DNA of 64,000 nucleotides, taken from positions 4,179,605 through 4,243,604 of the forward strand of contig OX442321.1 in assembly GCA_949358305.1 (NCBI GenBank). The letters run 5' to 3'. This DNA is from Strigamia acuminata. Taxonomy: Eukaryota; Arthropoda; Chilopoda; Geophilomorpha; Linotaeniidae. Positions 40,701 to 55,700 of this stretch are shown here, piece by piece; position 1 is the stretch's first letter, and the number at the start of each line of letters is the position of its first letter. The notes below the pieces were generated by a model. It saw nothing but the letters and a program-made list of their open reading frames with translations. It made no database searches and had not been told where the DNA came from. The position numbers and the translations under genes were made by a program.

Positions 40701-43700
40701 CGGTGGGCCAGGGACGGGCCACCGGGCCACAGGCCATCGGAAAATTACCGGCAGCCTGCCAGGCCAGTCCAGCACTGACACTACCGGAAACAACGTCATG
40801 ATGTTGTATTATGTTTTTTTTTGTAGAACTTTTGAAAAATTAGAAATTGGTCATTTAAATTTATTAGTATTCATTATTATTATTTATTATTCAAATCGTG
40901 ATTTTTGAAAAAATAAATCAGGGAAATGAAATATAACATCCTGACGTTGTATTCGAACTGACGTTATATTCGAATTTTTAGAAAAACTTCAAAAAAAGCC
41001 GGTTTTTGAAAAAACTCTGAATACAACATCATGATTTTGTATTCGTGGGAAGACGGTAGCAATAACCAATAAATTAATGCAAACCATGTTGATAACACTA
41101 AAAGTCAATTTAGTATCTCTTATACTGAGCAGATTAATTTACTACCGTACTTATTTATTTTTGTGTTACATGTTGACATTTTTATAAATCTCTTCAACCG
41201 TCTTCAAGTACTCTCAGCCGTATGAAGTCTGCAATGAGTTGTGTGCTGATTTCTGTCATATCTCCTGTTTGCTTTAAACAATTTCAGCAGGTCTGGAAGA
41301 AAAAGTTCATGGTCTACTAAACAGTCTGTGAATTGGCTGGCTGGATGCCAACTCTTTTGTCCCTACTTTTATTCAGCAAACAAAAGCAAGAATGTTGAAG
41401 AATTAATAAAAAAAAATAATACCCCGCTGCTTGAAAACAATATAATACCATGTTATTATAATAGCAGTGGGTACGTTCATGTCCGACACGAACATATTAT
41501 TTAAATGACGCGCTGTGATTGGTTGAGATCTACTGATGTCGGTTCGTTTCCTCAACGAACGTTTTCTCAAAACGGGAGGACACCTGTTTTTTCATTTATT
41601 GTTGATATTTTAAATAAATATTATTGAATCAGTCTGAAAATTTAATCAGACATTACTTGAGTAGTATATTTAGTAATCCTAAAAGGAAAATTAAATCAAA
41701 ATATTGGAAGTTTATTTTTTTCAAATTTTTTGTCATTCCACAGACTTTTTGGCCGCACGCTAATGACAGCGCGTCATGTAAATAATACGTTTATGTCGGA
41801 CATGAACTATATGTTCGTATTAATATATCGGTTGACCAAAATAAAATCAGCTCGACAATAGTAACCCTCCTTGCGTTGTCGGGCCGGTTTTATTTTGGCC
41901 ACCCGGTAGTTAAGACTATGTGTTGCATTGCATTTGAATAATGTAGGTCAGTTGCTACAAGAAATTTTATTTTACTTTAATCTCTTAGTTACTGGTGACG
42001 GATTTGGACAACAAATTACTTGATTTAATCACAGATGCCTGCACATACACAGTGATGGACATTCAGATTGAAAATCTACACAACACCTTTCCAGGCAAAT
42101 CCAGTCAGGAACTTTTCACTTTAGTCAAGGTAAGTTTTGTAATTTTTTATTTTATTGGGTAGAAAAAAAGTGTCTTGACAGGAAATACTTAAGATATGAG
42201 AAAATTTATGATCGATTATGAGGGAAAAAAAGTTGTGGGCAATCAATCAAATTTGAACAAAAGTTTAGCGTTGAATACAAAATTGATTAATGCAATAACT
42301 GTGTAAAACAGCTGATTGAAAACGTAGTTACATTTGATTGGAATGTTTCTCTTGATATTGGCCAAGAAATTCCATTTACTAACTGGTTAAATAAAAAGTT
42401 TTTTTTGTGTGTGCTCATTTTATTGATCTTCCTGTGGGTCATCATTGATAATTTCAACTGAGTGCTTCCAATAACATCCAACCCTATTGTAACATCTTTC
42501 AATTATACTTATCTTTCATGCTATAAAGATCTTTCCTTTAATTCAATAAAAAAAAGTAATTTTTGAAGCAGTTCACCCATTGTAAACAGTTTCATCTTCC
42601 AATAAATAGGAGAACTTTATCTAATGGGTTTTGTTGATGAATTATGGTCATGGTGGGTGGAGGATTGGATTTAGTGTGGGATTTCACAGGACAAAAGCAG
42701 ATTGTGATGTAACTGACTCAACAAAAGACATAAAATGTTACTTGAAGTGTTTCCCTGTGTTGTGGCTATTGGACATGCAAAGGACAGCTTTAAAGTGTAG
42801 TAAGGCTGTGAGATGTGTCATTGATGTAAACTACTGCCATGTACAGATACTAAGTTGGTTGGTGTTGATTTAGTATGCGCTTGGAAGAAGTTTTTTTTCG
42901 TATTTGGTATTCAGTCTATCAGTTTGTGTTTGTGTGACCAAATGCTAAACACCAAACTAAAAACGAGTTTTCTGTCCGTCGTGGTTTTTTCGGTCATCGA
43001 GGTCACACAAGCGTTTGTGCACGAACATCTAAATTTTATAAAGTTTTGTCAACACTGAACTTCAAATCCCAAAAAATTACAAAGGGGCACAGTAGTAACT
43101 ACAACTCTTCTTGAATGCAAGCAGAAATCATCGTCGCCTACATCATCACGTATTTAAATTGCAAAATTCTGTATAGTTTTGTCCTTTGAGGTTTTGTAAC
43201 TTTCTACTTGTATTTTTCCTTATCTCCTTGTATTTTTACTCCATTGGAGTGCGCACGAATAAATAATAATAATAAATAATAAATATCAGCACAAGGTAAC
43301 GAAAAGACATCAACGTCTGGGGTGTGAAGTTGTTAATTTTTGACAAGGGATGGCGCTGGTTTCCATTTTCGTTGCTGGCTCCGGTTTCCATTTCCGTTGT
43401 GAGGATTGTTCTGTTAGACGGAGTTCTATGTCCAAAAATAGGCTTTAGGTATTATTGGTCATGTGATCGTTCGCGAAAGACGACAACACAATTTAATATA
43501 TTTTCCATCTCAACTTTCTCTCTATCATGATAGTCGTGAAATTCTACAGCTATATCTCTCTGGTAATGCGCAACTCAACTTTAACGATCGGTACAATAAC
43601 ATAAAGTAGCATTTCTATAATTCCCCAAATACATCATTTGGATGATGGCTTCGCGGCAGTTATTTGCGCAAATTCCATTTGCCCATCTGCGTTTGGCGCA

Positions 43701-46700
43701 GAGTAAATCTGGGCATGTCGTAAAACAGAGATGCAATGAAGAAGCAATCGGGAAAGTGGGAGTCTCGGGAGACTGAAAAATGAATTAGTTCATTCATCTT
43801 TGTTCACGTTAAAGAGTAAAATTCAACATTACTTGACCTTATTGCCGACTCTCTTCGTTTGGATGGGAGTGTTGGATTGGCACGTGATTTGGCTCGTCGC
43901 GCATTTAGAAATAAAATTATAAAATGTTTGCACACGTTTTGTTTTGTATTTATTGTTTTGTTTTAGTTGAGGGAAAAAAAATGAAATTGCCAGCAATTAT
44001 AAACTCTTTAATGGATTTTTTAAAACAATTTGAAAGGAAGTCGAGACGCAGATGCAGTTGAAAGTGCCGGTATGCAAATAAGGAAAAATGATTGGAGAAA
44101 ATTAAAGGGTTAAAAAAATATTTTTTATTTATATTTTTTTAAATATATATACTCCGTACTTTTTTTTATCGAAAAAAAAATTAATTGTTTAATTAAATTG
44201 CATTTTTTCTCTCAAAGAAAAATCTTACAAATTTTATTTCAGCAGAACGAACCCAATTTATACAGTTCTACTAATTAAAGTAATTACAACCCCCAGAAAA
44301 AAAAATCATAAAAGACAACAAGGATTTTTTTCCAGATATTTCGCAACGTTAGGGCGATCAAAATCTTTCAAAATTTATTAGCCCTGAAAATATCAAATAC
44401 TGGAGTCCTGCTGGGGTCATTTTTGACCATCTCAAGATGGCGTTTAAAGGTATAAAATAAAATACAATGAACTCTCTCTAGAACAGGCATAAATTGTCCA
44501 GTTTAGAGGGTTGCCTGGTCTATAGGGCGTTTTCGGCATTGTTGGGTATAAGACCGGTCCCAAATGTAATAAAAAACTTGCCTTCATGTCAGCGGTTTTA
44601 AGTTTGCTCACCTGGGATATGAAAAACATTGAAATTCAATGACATCAGCATGGTGTCTGAAGAGACGTGGAGCTGGCTCATTGTCAAAAGACAAGACCGC
44701 GAGCCTCTGAATTACAATAGTTTATCGTGTTCTTTGTGTGTAATCTGAAAAATACTCTTATAGGTAGTCTGTCTCGACTAAGTATTGAAACTGTAATGGA
44801 GCATGCAAAATAACGTGACCGTTGGCGTAGTTGAGATTTACATAAGTGACGTGTACCTTGTTTACACCAAGGTTTTGGATCTCATCCAAAACTGCGGATA
44901 TAGATCCATGATTGGCGTGAACACTGATCTCGGTTTACGGATATAGATCCGTGTGCGCAACAACTCCGTTTGCCAATCGAGTTCCCACAACTCGGTTCGG
45001 CGATTGGATCCGGATTGGAAACAGACTGTGCAGGCTCAAGTCTGTAGCTTTCCATTCTTCGCACAATTCGATAACAAAATCCAAAAACCTTTTTGTGTAT
45101 TTACACATTTATATTTTAGAATTAGTATATTTAAAATAAATTTAAAACATAAATTAATAACAATGAAAATGAATAAATTCGAATCATGTTGGCAGCTGTT
45201 GCAGCGAGGTGTTCCTAAAACCTGTTGCCACTAAAACCCGGTTTTGTTTGATTGAATCGACTTTTTGGTGTGAACACAACATAATCCGGGTGAATATTGG
45301 AACTCGGTTCAGTTGGATCTGACCGGGTGGATCAGATCCATCCAAACTACATTCATTGGTGTAAACAAGGTATAACCACATGGAGATAGAGAGTTGGATT
45401 TTACACTATTTACGCTCACGTAACGTCAGTTACTAAAGCGCGGAGTAATCACGAGGAGATAAAGAGTTGGATTTTACACGTAATTTCAGTTGTTTAAGTA
45501 CAGTATAACCACGAGGAAGTAGAGAGTTGGATTTTACACTATTTACGCTGATGTAATTTCAGTTAAATGCGGTGTAACCACGTGGAGATAGAGAGTTGGA
45601 TTTTACACTATTTACGCTGATATAACAAGGTACAACGTGCATTGGAGCGGAGAACACTCCAGATCTTTTCTATGATGACACTTTGTATAAGAGCCACTTG
45701 ACACCCACGGTATGTTTATGCAAATAAATTGAAACACCAAACAGAAACCTTGACCACCCCTATTGAAATTTAAACCATATATGAGAAAATAGAAAAAATC
45801 GATGTTTTGATGATATCAGCATCAGACACATGGTGGGCATCAGTTTTAGAAAAATTTCTATTCCGATTTTTTTCCACAGCAGAACAAGTTTTTCCTTGTC
45901 GGCTTTTTCGCTTGACAGGCATGTATTTGGTGTGTACTTCAGTGGTTAGGCCTGGGAGTGTCGGTAGCCTTGTGTTCACTGGGTTTCTCATCCAATGGAC
46001 GGCAAATTACTTTTCTGTATGAGTGCACACTTCCCTCAAAGCGGTAAGGTCTTGACTTAAAATGTGAATTCACTTTTTCTTCATTTTGATAAAAATAAAA
46101 TATTCCATTTCTCTTACAGTCTGTGCATGTTGTTTGTATCAATACTATCAATTCCATTCCATGTTTTGAACAATTTTGTTGTCATTTTATTTCATTCAAG
46201 TTACATTTTTAAAGGGGAAATAATAATTGTCCAATTTAATTCTTGGTTAAGAGCAGTTAAAACAATGCTAAGGCTTGGTATTGTGAATGTGTGCTAGTGT
46301 TAATTGAATCCTGGGGTTTAGAATGCACTTAAGCTTTCCTATTCATCTGAGAATCCAATTTTCTACTATTAATTTACTTTGACTTATATTAGTTTGAGGC
46401 TGGCTTGCAACTGTATCCAATAAGTTTGATAGATCTTGTTTAAGCTGATTATTTTCTCGAGTGCTATTGTGCAAGATTTCATCAATACATTCCATTGCCA
46501 GGACTACCAAAAAGATCAAATTTATGAACTAACTCCATGAAAATTAATAGAGTTAGTGGTTTTTTTTACTACTGTAGCCGACCACCCCACCCACAGCCAG
46601 CTGATGTAACCGAAATTGCCTATAAATACATTTTTCCGAAAATCAGAAATAAATGCATAAATCGGCATTTTTCCAGGAAAAAACGGCAATTTGTGTTTTT

Positions 46701-49700
46701 TTTTTTGCGTTTGGGAAACTGAGAACTTCGTCAAAAACAGACACCAGGGGAAGTCACTAAATTAGTGTCCGGAAAAAGTTTTACGAAATAAACAAAAAAA
46801 AGATTAAAAAACATAAAAAAAATGAATTGTAATTACTAATTATAATTCATTTACATCAAGAGCACTTTGAAATGGCATTAAGTTGTTATTTAACATCTGA
46901 TTTCACTCGATTAAATTTTTATAATTTGCATATTTATTTTTATTTTGCATAAAATGGAATTTTTGGTGCGTATTTTATGCGCATAAAACGAATTTTATTT
47001 TGCATAAATATTCCTGGCCGTAAGTTTGGTGTTTGGTAATTTCACATTTGGTTGTGGTTACCGAAAGATTTTCTTAGCACTAACAGGCCCAGTTGCTGTA
47101 TGAAAGTTTTTTTTTCGATAAAACTACCGTAGACTTCGATTCTGAGCTTTTAGCTGGCCTGAAAGAGATCAAAAGAAAGAATTGGCTTTACTGTGCTGCG
47201 TTTGGCATCTATGACGTCAGCAATAATGGTGTAATCCATTATTAAAATGGAACAAATGATGTCTGGATGCAAGCACAGTGAAGCTTACTTTTCTTTGTTG
47301 TCTTGTTTTTGTTGAATTTAAATGAGTGGGTAGGCCTTCGGCTTAGAGTCAATTGTGATCTAGCAAATCTAAACTTACGAGTGAATTTTGTTAAGTAGAC
47401 ATCTGACTGTAATGTCTTAGCTCGATATGGATGAAACTAGTCAACTCGCATCCCATTTTCAGTAATGCATTGATTCTTTTGTAGTGATGACTTGGCACAA
47501 TGGAATAGGCTTTTGTTTTACGTCTGTTGAACTGAAGACTAAGCAAAATCATTCAAGTGAAATTTTGTATTCCCAGTCGAATTTTTTATGTGCAAAAAAA
47601 AATAAAAAAAAAATAGAGAAAAACTGGTGACAACTCAAAGATAACATTCAACTGTCACCTGAAACTATTTGGTGTGACATGATAAAATACTATAACATGG
47701 TAACGCTATCTAACGCTGTGCCCGGTATCTCGATACCAAAATCAAACACTAAATTCCCGAAAAGCCAAAAGTCAAAATTGTTTATTGCACACAGTCAAGA
47801 GTATTTGAAACTGTAATGAAGCGTGCAAATAACGTGACTGTTGGTGTAGTTGAGATTTACATAACTGATTAGTTTATTCAAAGTAACATAAGGTGGCGCT
47901 GCAGAAAGGCAGTGTCACAAATTAACAAATAACAAGTGACGTGCATTGGAGCGAAGAACACTCCAGTGCATGAATGAATAGTTGTCGTTACCGGTTATTA
48001 TTTCTAAAGTAATGCAGAATGGTGGCCACAAGAATCGGTACTTTTGATGGGAAACGCAAATATCTCAAGAACGAAAGCTCGGATTGTCAAAAACTAAACG
48101 CCAAAAGTGGAGTGTTTCGCACTCCAATTCTGTACATTCCTTTTATTGTTAAATTGTGACGCACGTCATGTACGTCGCGTTCTCGTGACGTTACGAGATC
48201 GCGTACAGCGCCACCTGTACTTTTATGCAAATAAAGTCCATTCATGCAGATATTCTTACAACAACTGCCTCGTGTCCAATTCAATCCAACTACATCCAAT
48301 TCCATCTGATACAATCCGAGCGACAAACACACCAAAAAGAAAGGGCGAAAACTGGCATTTTGAGGTTGAGTGGGGTGGGATATTGTCAAGATGGAAGCTA
48401 ACATTTAGTGGGTGATTTTTGCGGTTGTAAATGACGGGAACCGGAAGTGTCTGAAGTGTTCACAAATTGTCCTAAGTGGCTCCTTCCCCTGTTTTTATGT
48501 ATGTACACCCCAAAAATGTTACAATAAACTTGTTCTTGACCCTTAAAGCATGTTTTATTTTTGCGAGATTAGCAAATCAGTGATTACGTAAATATAATCA
48601 GTTTGTCGTTTCAAATGTATAAGATTCGACTTACGAAAGTTCAAAGAGCAAGCGGAAATAACTACTGTATGTACTTGTTGTGTTTATGTATGTGCGGTTT
48701 GATTTTGGCAGAGTTGCTCGTCTTAATTATACCGAGCAACAAAACAGGCAAGTTTAAGTTAACGAACAAAGAAAACAATCTGTTACTGGTAACAGATTGA
48801 AAGTGAGGAAACTGCCACGGAAATAAAAAATTTAATTGGCTAAGCACCCGCACATCGGTTGCAATCAAGTAAATCACAAAAACACACATCAAATTTTTCA
48901 CATCCAAAGTTCAATGATTCCACTCATGACTTTCTTAACTTTTTAAAAATAAAAAAGTTGTATGCACTTAACAAAATGAAATGATTCACGTAAGCGAATA
49001 AAAACCATTGTGAAAAGCAGAGTACATTGACTCCATGTACTGCAGTAAAGCTTAACAAAAAAAATAGACTGAAAATCGATTTTATGACCAAAAAGAATCT
49101 TTAAGCGTGTGCGATCACTTTCAGTTCCACGAAAACGACACTAAGTTATATGTCGCGCTTGCAAAAAAAAATAAATCTTAAAGTTCGTGGCGAATATGAA
49201 ACAATATGAGTTAAAGGAAGCACGTGTCTTTAAATTACAACTGCACAACTCATAATGAAATCGTTAAAAGCCTGATGATGACCGCAGGGTTCGGAAAGCT
49301 TTGTTGTGTAATTGAATACACCAAATTTGCAAGTATACAACCGAAATTAATTCACCTATATCATGCAGACAATACTCACATTGGCATGAGTGGAAACCAA
49401 TAGTAAGCTCATCCGTAAAGTCGGAAAATGTAAGCAAGTTTAAATGACACTATGAATGCGTTTAGTCTTTTTTAGTCCAGTTTATCTCCTTTAAACCAGT
49501 CTAAATGCACTTTCTGGACAGTCATTGAACAATTTATTACATTTTTGGGTCCCCACAAAATAGACATTGATCAATCGGATGAAATTGTTTTCTAAGTAAC
49601 AAAAATATTACAAAATTCATGTTTTTACCCTGGTCAAAGTTATCGACTCGCCTAAACCCGATTAAATATAACCGCTGGAATGTGTGTCTTGCTTAAGTTA

Positions 49701-52700
49701 ATCACTGAACATACTGATAGCGCCACAACATCGTTGTGAAAACAATGCCAAAGGGCTGTGAACTTACTCAAAGTGAAATTAACAAAAGGAGAGTCCCAAA
49801 GGAGTAATTGCTGCCAAGGTTGGGAAATAAAGAATGTATGCCAGGAGAAAAACGTTCTGCAGAATTCTGCATGCCCCTCAGAAAATTATTCTGCAGAAAA
49901 AATTACCAAATTCTGCAGAATTCTGCAGAAAAATGTTAACTTTTTCTGCAGAATATTTTCGGCTGGCAATTTTTCTGCAGAATTCTGCAGAGAAAAAAGA
50001 TTTTCTGCAGAATTTTTTCTGCAGGCAAATTTTGTGCAGAATTATGCAGATTTTTTTTACGTTAAATAAAGATCCGGACAGAACAGATCCAGACGGAAGA
50101 AAATTCTCTTAATGCGATTATTACTGCTGCAAATTAATTAATTAGTCTAAACAACAACTAGAAATTTCCAAATTATTTGAAACGGAAGTTGGATGCTTAA
50201 TTATTCATAACTGAATTTATTGATTCAAAAACTGGCATAGGTGGCGCTACTCGAGAACGGCATTACCAAGAACAGGATTTGGTATTAAAAGGAGTGGTCA
50301 AACGCTCCAATAAAACAAGATAAAGCTTATTGTTGCATGCTGATATTCAAGCAAAGTGTAAAGTGCACTAAACCTCTGCATGTTTGCTGCAAAACTTGTG
50401 AAATCGAGTTAACTGTCAAGAACAAACCGTGTAATCAGATATATAGGGCAAAAATTCAATTTCCTACTGTAAATACGTTCAGTGAAAGGCTTAATTAAGC
50501 CTTAACAACATTTCAGAGGGGGGTAAACAAAGGGTGTAAGTCGCAAAGAAAAATAACACTTATTTTTGACAGTTGTGATATGTAATGCATAAATTCAGTG
50601 CGAAAAAAGTGACAAAAACAAATGTTTTTGCTTCTACAATCGTTTAAGCTTATGGTGACATTTGTTTTAATAAATCGTGTTAGCATTAATTCACATCTTC
50701 GATGACATTTAGGAGGATAAGAAAGAAAATTGGTCGTAAATTCACGAAGAAATAACTCGAAACTTAACCTCATTTCACCTCTTCATAGTTCCCCATGTGC
50801 CAACTAAGAACAGTAATTGCAACTCGTAATCTGCTAAATGTAATTAATCGAGTTGGAATGATGTTGGAGCACAGCACGGTATGCTTTTCTTCTGTTCGCT
50901 CTTTCTTTTCAAGGTAAGGCTTTTTTTCTAAACGGTAAATCCCCTCCTTTCACCGGGGGTAGAGAGGAGGAATAATTAATCAACTGCTCTAATGAGGTTT
51001 TATTGAGGTTTTCTTCATTATTGATTGCTGGGATGAGCTGAAGACATCTTTACACGTGGAGCAGTGTAAGCAAATTGAAATTTAATATCGGTTTGAAATA
51101 ACCTTAAAAAGGGTTATTATAAAATATTTTTTTCTGCAAAACTTAAATAATGCCATCTAGTGACAGTGTTTATAAATTCTGGATAATTGTAATGGTGGAA
51201 CTATTACTTTTGGGTAGAAGTTTGACCATTCTGTAATCTTTTTTAAGGTTATTTCAAAGAGATTAGGGAAATTTTTTTAAAAAAATATTTCAAACTTGAA
51301 TTTCTAAGAGTCATGCAAAGAGACAAGAAATCAAATTCGGCACAGTTGTTGATTGATGATCTTCAGACACATATGTCCCACGACTTTGACAAAGAGGATG
51401 GCCTCGAGTTTTGTATGTGGGCAGTTATCAACTGCATGCGCCATTTACCACCATGAACCAAGGTTAACATGGACACGTATCCACATGTTTAGTGCGTTTT
51501 GCCACCTATGGCGCCACATAATATACAGCCGCACTGTATTCTGGGATGACAACAGGTAACAAACATTAGTTGGCAAGCAATGCCTGACACATGATTGCTG
51601 TCATCCAATCAGTGCACAGAACAATGAATCAATAGGAAATAACACATGGAAATATTTCCATGTTATCTTTGGTTCGTGATTTAACCTTCCCATGACTATG
51701 GCTTACAACACCTCTCTAGCCATGGTTGGTCATTTCTGCCTAATTTGATTGTGCGTGTCTGCACACTTGCACAATCTTAGTTTCCAGGAGCAATCACATT
51801 TTTTTTCTCGATAATTATTGGTTTTTTATTACGAGCTTACAGAAAATGTAAAAGAAACCCACTCAGTGCACTTGATCTTTAATGTTATTAAATTTCTATT
51901 CCCCTATATCCGGTTGCGGCTGCAGGTCACGGACCTAAGCTTATATGATCACCAGCAATACATACAATTATTAGTACAAATAATCAATATACAAAAAAAA
52001 ACATGTATCGAACATTGCCGGTAGAAAAACCATACCGTAGCTTTGGAGATCAATTTCAATGAAATACTCATTACACAGTTGTTTTTGCCTTATAAAAACC
52101 CTCGTTAAGCGTATAAGTATGGTAGAAAACTTATAACTCTACCGGAGCTTACACCGTAACTGAAAATAGCAGAGCCAATCCGGTAGTTTTCCACTATTTA
52201 CGTCACTGACTAAAAATCTGGATTAGCATTGACTGCTTTCGCCGCCATTTTAAATTCTCCGCTTCAAGCACATATTACAGTTTATCTAATTGTTTGTGCT
52301 TTTAATTCTTTTAAATTCACAATAATAAAGTTGCAGCATTGTATTACAACAGTTAAAAACAGGAATTCTCTCTTTTTATGGAATGAGCCATTACTAGTTT
52401 TGGTAATCACGTGACATGTATAAGGTTAATTCTAATTTTTTAACTATAACTTAAAACTTCAACCGCAAATTTTATCGTACACTAAATATAGTGTAAAGAA
52501 TGTCATAATTGTAAGGGAAAAGTACCTGCCGCAAACTGTGTACAGAGTAGGATCATTTCATAAGTTTTGTGATAATTGCGTTAACTAACATTTATGAGTC
52601 TTTGAAACTTGCTGTGAAATTGAGCTAAAATGGACTCGAGAGATTAATTTGTGGTTGTGTTATTGGTCATTGTAGCAAACTTCTTGAAACACCTCTTAGA

Positions 52701-55700
52701 TCAACATCTATTTGTTTGCTTTGTGCGCTAAAGTAATTAAAGAAATCTAGTGAAGTTGTCCAGTCAAAATTAATTAACATTTACAAGGGCTAATTTTGTT
52801 GAGGTTTTTCTGCGGTTTCATCAAATATTACTTGCTACAATGTGCGAACAAACATTTAATCTCATAAAATGGAATAATTTAGAAATGTTATTTAATTTCA
52901 CGCGTGCTTTTTAAAACCCCATTAAATTCTGCAATCAAATCTGAGCATTCTGACAAATTTGATTGAAAATATCAACATAAACGCAACAAATTTAGCCAAC
53001 TAATCGAAAATTGAAAGCAATTTTAAATAAAACTTCAATCATTTCATAAAAAAAAAATTTATGAAAGAAAAAATATTACTGCCATCTCTTGACAATCTAT
53101 TCCAGAAGATAAAACCAGAGAGTGACATTTGATTGATTTTTAAATGGCGTTTGCTAAAACATTAAGGATTCCAACGATCCATTTGATGGTTTAGGACTTC
53201 AGCCATCTCCTTCAGCGCAGTTTGGCAGAAAAACTTTGATGTAACTGTCCAGTTTAAGTGGCAAGGGAATAAATGGCTTCTGGAAAGATATCTTGTTAGC
53301 CATTTGCCGGCTACATAGTTGCTGTGAATTCAAAGCCAGCTAAGCAGAAACAAAATGTGTTTGTTGTTTTCAACTTTTATGACAGTATAGGACAAGAAAA
53401 GAAGTTTCTTTGAAGAAAGTCCAGGAAAGGGTTGTTTGCTCAAGCACCTTTTGTTATTGCTGGCGACATCTTTTTTTGGGTTATCGGTATTGTGAACAAG
53501 GACAAAAAAGGGATTGTGGGGACTTTTTTTCAGAGGAAAGTCAAGCATGTGGAAAAGGAGGATGGGAAACCAGATGAATATCTTGATTTAATGGTGATAG
53601 CGGCCACCAGGTGGCTTTTCGAGTTACACCATTGTGATCTCCCATTATCACCGTATTTTAAAGGTTTTCCGCTAAACTGGAATGTTTATACGATCAATTT
53701 TCCAGAAAAGTAAAATTCGCACACATTTAACCCTCCCTGCCCCATCCTATGAACCATTTTTATTCTTTTACTCGAAAACTAACGGGATTTTCTTTCTGAA
53801 ATTTCATGTATTTTCTTTAAACATCATAACAAATGATAAAAAAGTAATAGATTCAAAAATTCATTAAATAAATTTTCACGGAATTCTTTTGTTTACCCGC
53901 TACTTTTGAATTCAATCTCAATTATTTTTGTTGTACTCTTTCGACAATTACCAAATTGGTTAAATTTCTTCATAAACAAGAAATAGTATACAGTATTCCA
54001 GATCTTGCTCGCTCATAATCTTGCATGCGCATTTGTTTGCTCTTTGCGCATGCGCATTCATTGGCTTTTTGTGCATGAGGTTGGGCGACACCTAACATAG
54101 AATACTGTACAGTGCTTCAAATAAGAGCCCCCTAAGTGTTTTTTTTCACTGGTACAAAAACTCCTCGGATTTGGAACATTTAGACCGAGGTAACATGATA
54201 AAATACGAGGTAACGTTTTGGTAGCGTTTGGCCGTAGTACCTGGCCAAATGACGCTAGACGGTCAATATAGGAGATCTCGGTTTTTTTTAGTCTCAGGAT
54301 CTCGGTCTTGGCAAAACGAGATTTCATTATTACGAGATCTATTAAAAAAACGTGCAATTCACTTTACGAGTCGTAACGTGATTTTTACGTTTTTTATTGT
54401 TTCTCATAACGACTAAGAGCTATAACGTTCACTTTACGTTCCTTTGTGCTATAAAAGCACGTTGTAAAATTTTTTTACCCCAAAAAATGTCGGTTTCTTT
54501 TAAAAGCCTGCCTGATAGCCCGTCTCAGTCTCGTACGAGATCTCGTGTCGGAAACTTCTGATCTCGTCTCGGGAAAACCGAGACTTGAAAACGGCCGAGA
54601 TGCTGGAAGTTTAATGAAATAGTCAAAGAATAGAATCATTTTCATACAGTACGGGATTTTTTTCGTAACTCAGCCTTTTGAACCGTATACAATTTTGTTT
54701 TTCCACTAAGAAAGATTTCTTCGGAGATCTCTAATTAAACGGCAGGTATTTTGGTGCCAGGCTGCAAGCGGCTGGCAAATGCACTGCACCACCTGAGGAA
54801 ATGCTGCTGCATGTTTAAAGCTTATTGGCAAGACGGCAAAAGATGATGAGTCAGTGTTTCTTCATTTTTACAAGAAATATAATATAAATCTTCTGCTGTG
54901 TTACACGTGCAAAATATACTTTTTCTTTATTTATTACGTAAGGTCTTGAATTTGACAATATTTTATCCAATTCAATTCTTCTGCCTGATCGAAGAGCAAT
55001 ACGGAAAGAATCAAGATGACCAACCACTGGTATGATTGCTTCCTCCCGGCTAGTTTTGCTTGTTCGCTTTGTTCGTACGAGTGAGTGGATGATTTGCCAG
55101 TCGAAATCTTATCAAAACCAATCTACCGGACACGGGTAAAGGTTCTGGGGCGTGCAAACTAATTCCTGCTAAATCATCTGACACCGTGCCAATTATTTTG
55201 CCACAAATTTATGACGTGTAGTTGTGGTCAGACCATTAATCCGACATTAAACTAATGTTTATGTGGTGTGTAATATTGAGGGGTATTATTAGTAGAGATT
55301 TTGTAATTTTGCAATTTGAACAATTTTGGATTTGTCGCGTGGTATCAGTTTCACCAATCATGTGCGTAATTGCAAAAATCTTGCATTGTCTTACAAATCT
55401 TGCAAAAATCTTACATTTTTCGCAAAAATCTAAAATTTTTTCGCAAAAATCTAAAATTTTTTCGCAAAAATCTAAAATTTTTTCGCAAAAATCTCAGATT
55501 TTTTCGCAAAAATCTCAGATTTTTTCGCAAAAATCTCAGATTTTTTCGCAAAAATCTCAAATTTTTTCGCAAAAATTTCAAATTTTTTCGCAAAAATTTC
55601 AAATTTTTTCGCAAAAATTTCAAATTTTTTCGCAAAAATCTCAAATTTTTTTGCAAAAATCTCAAATTTTTTCGCAAAAATCTCAAATTTTATCGCAAAA

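Larger units (their letters stand above)
44765..47985. repeat. Two partial copies of one dispersed element
   Basis: 44,775-44,850 (GAAACTGTAATGGAGCATGC ... GTTGAGATTTACATAA) matches 47,805-47,880. 45,635-45,665 (ACGTGCATTGGAGCGGAGAA then CACTCCAG) matches 47,940-47,970. In the second place the two blocks are about 60 bp apart. In the first they are separated by some 780 bp, including the TACCTTG element and the 80-bp array, which therefore seem to have been inserted. Confidence 0.55.

Noticed and set aside
48150-48330. Solo LTR
   Set aside because: AATAAA and a CpG-rich block are suggestive, but no TG...CA ends, duplicated flank or second copy could be found.
53432-53713. Open frame of 93 codons
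   Set aside because: No known motif, no splice support, unremarkable codon use; likely chance.
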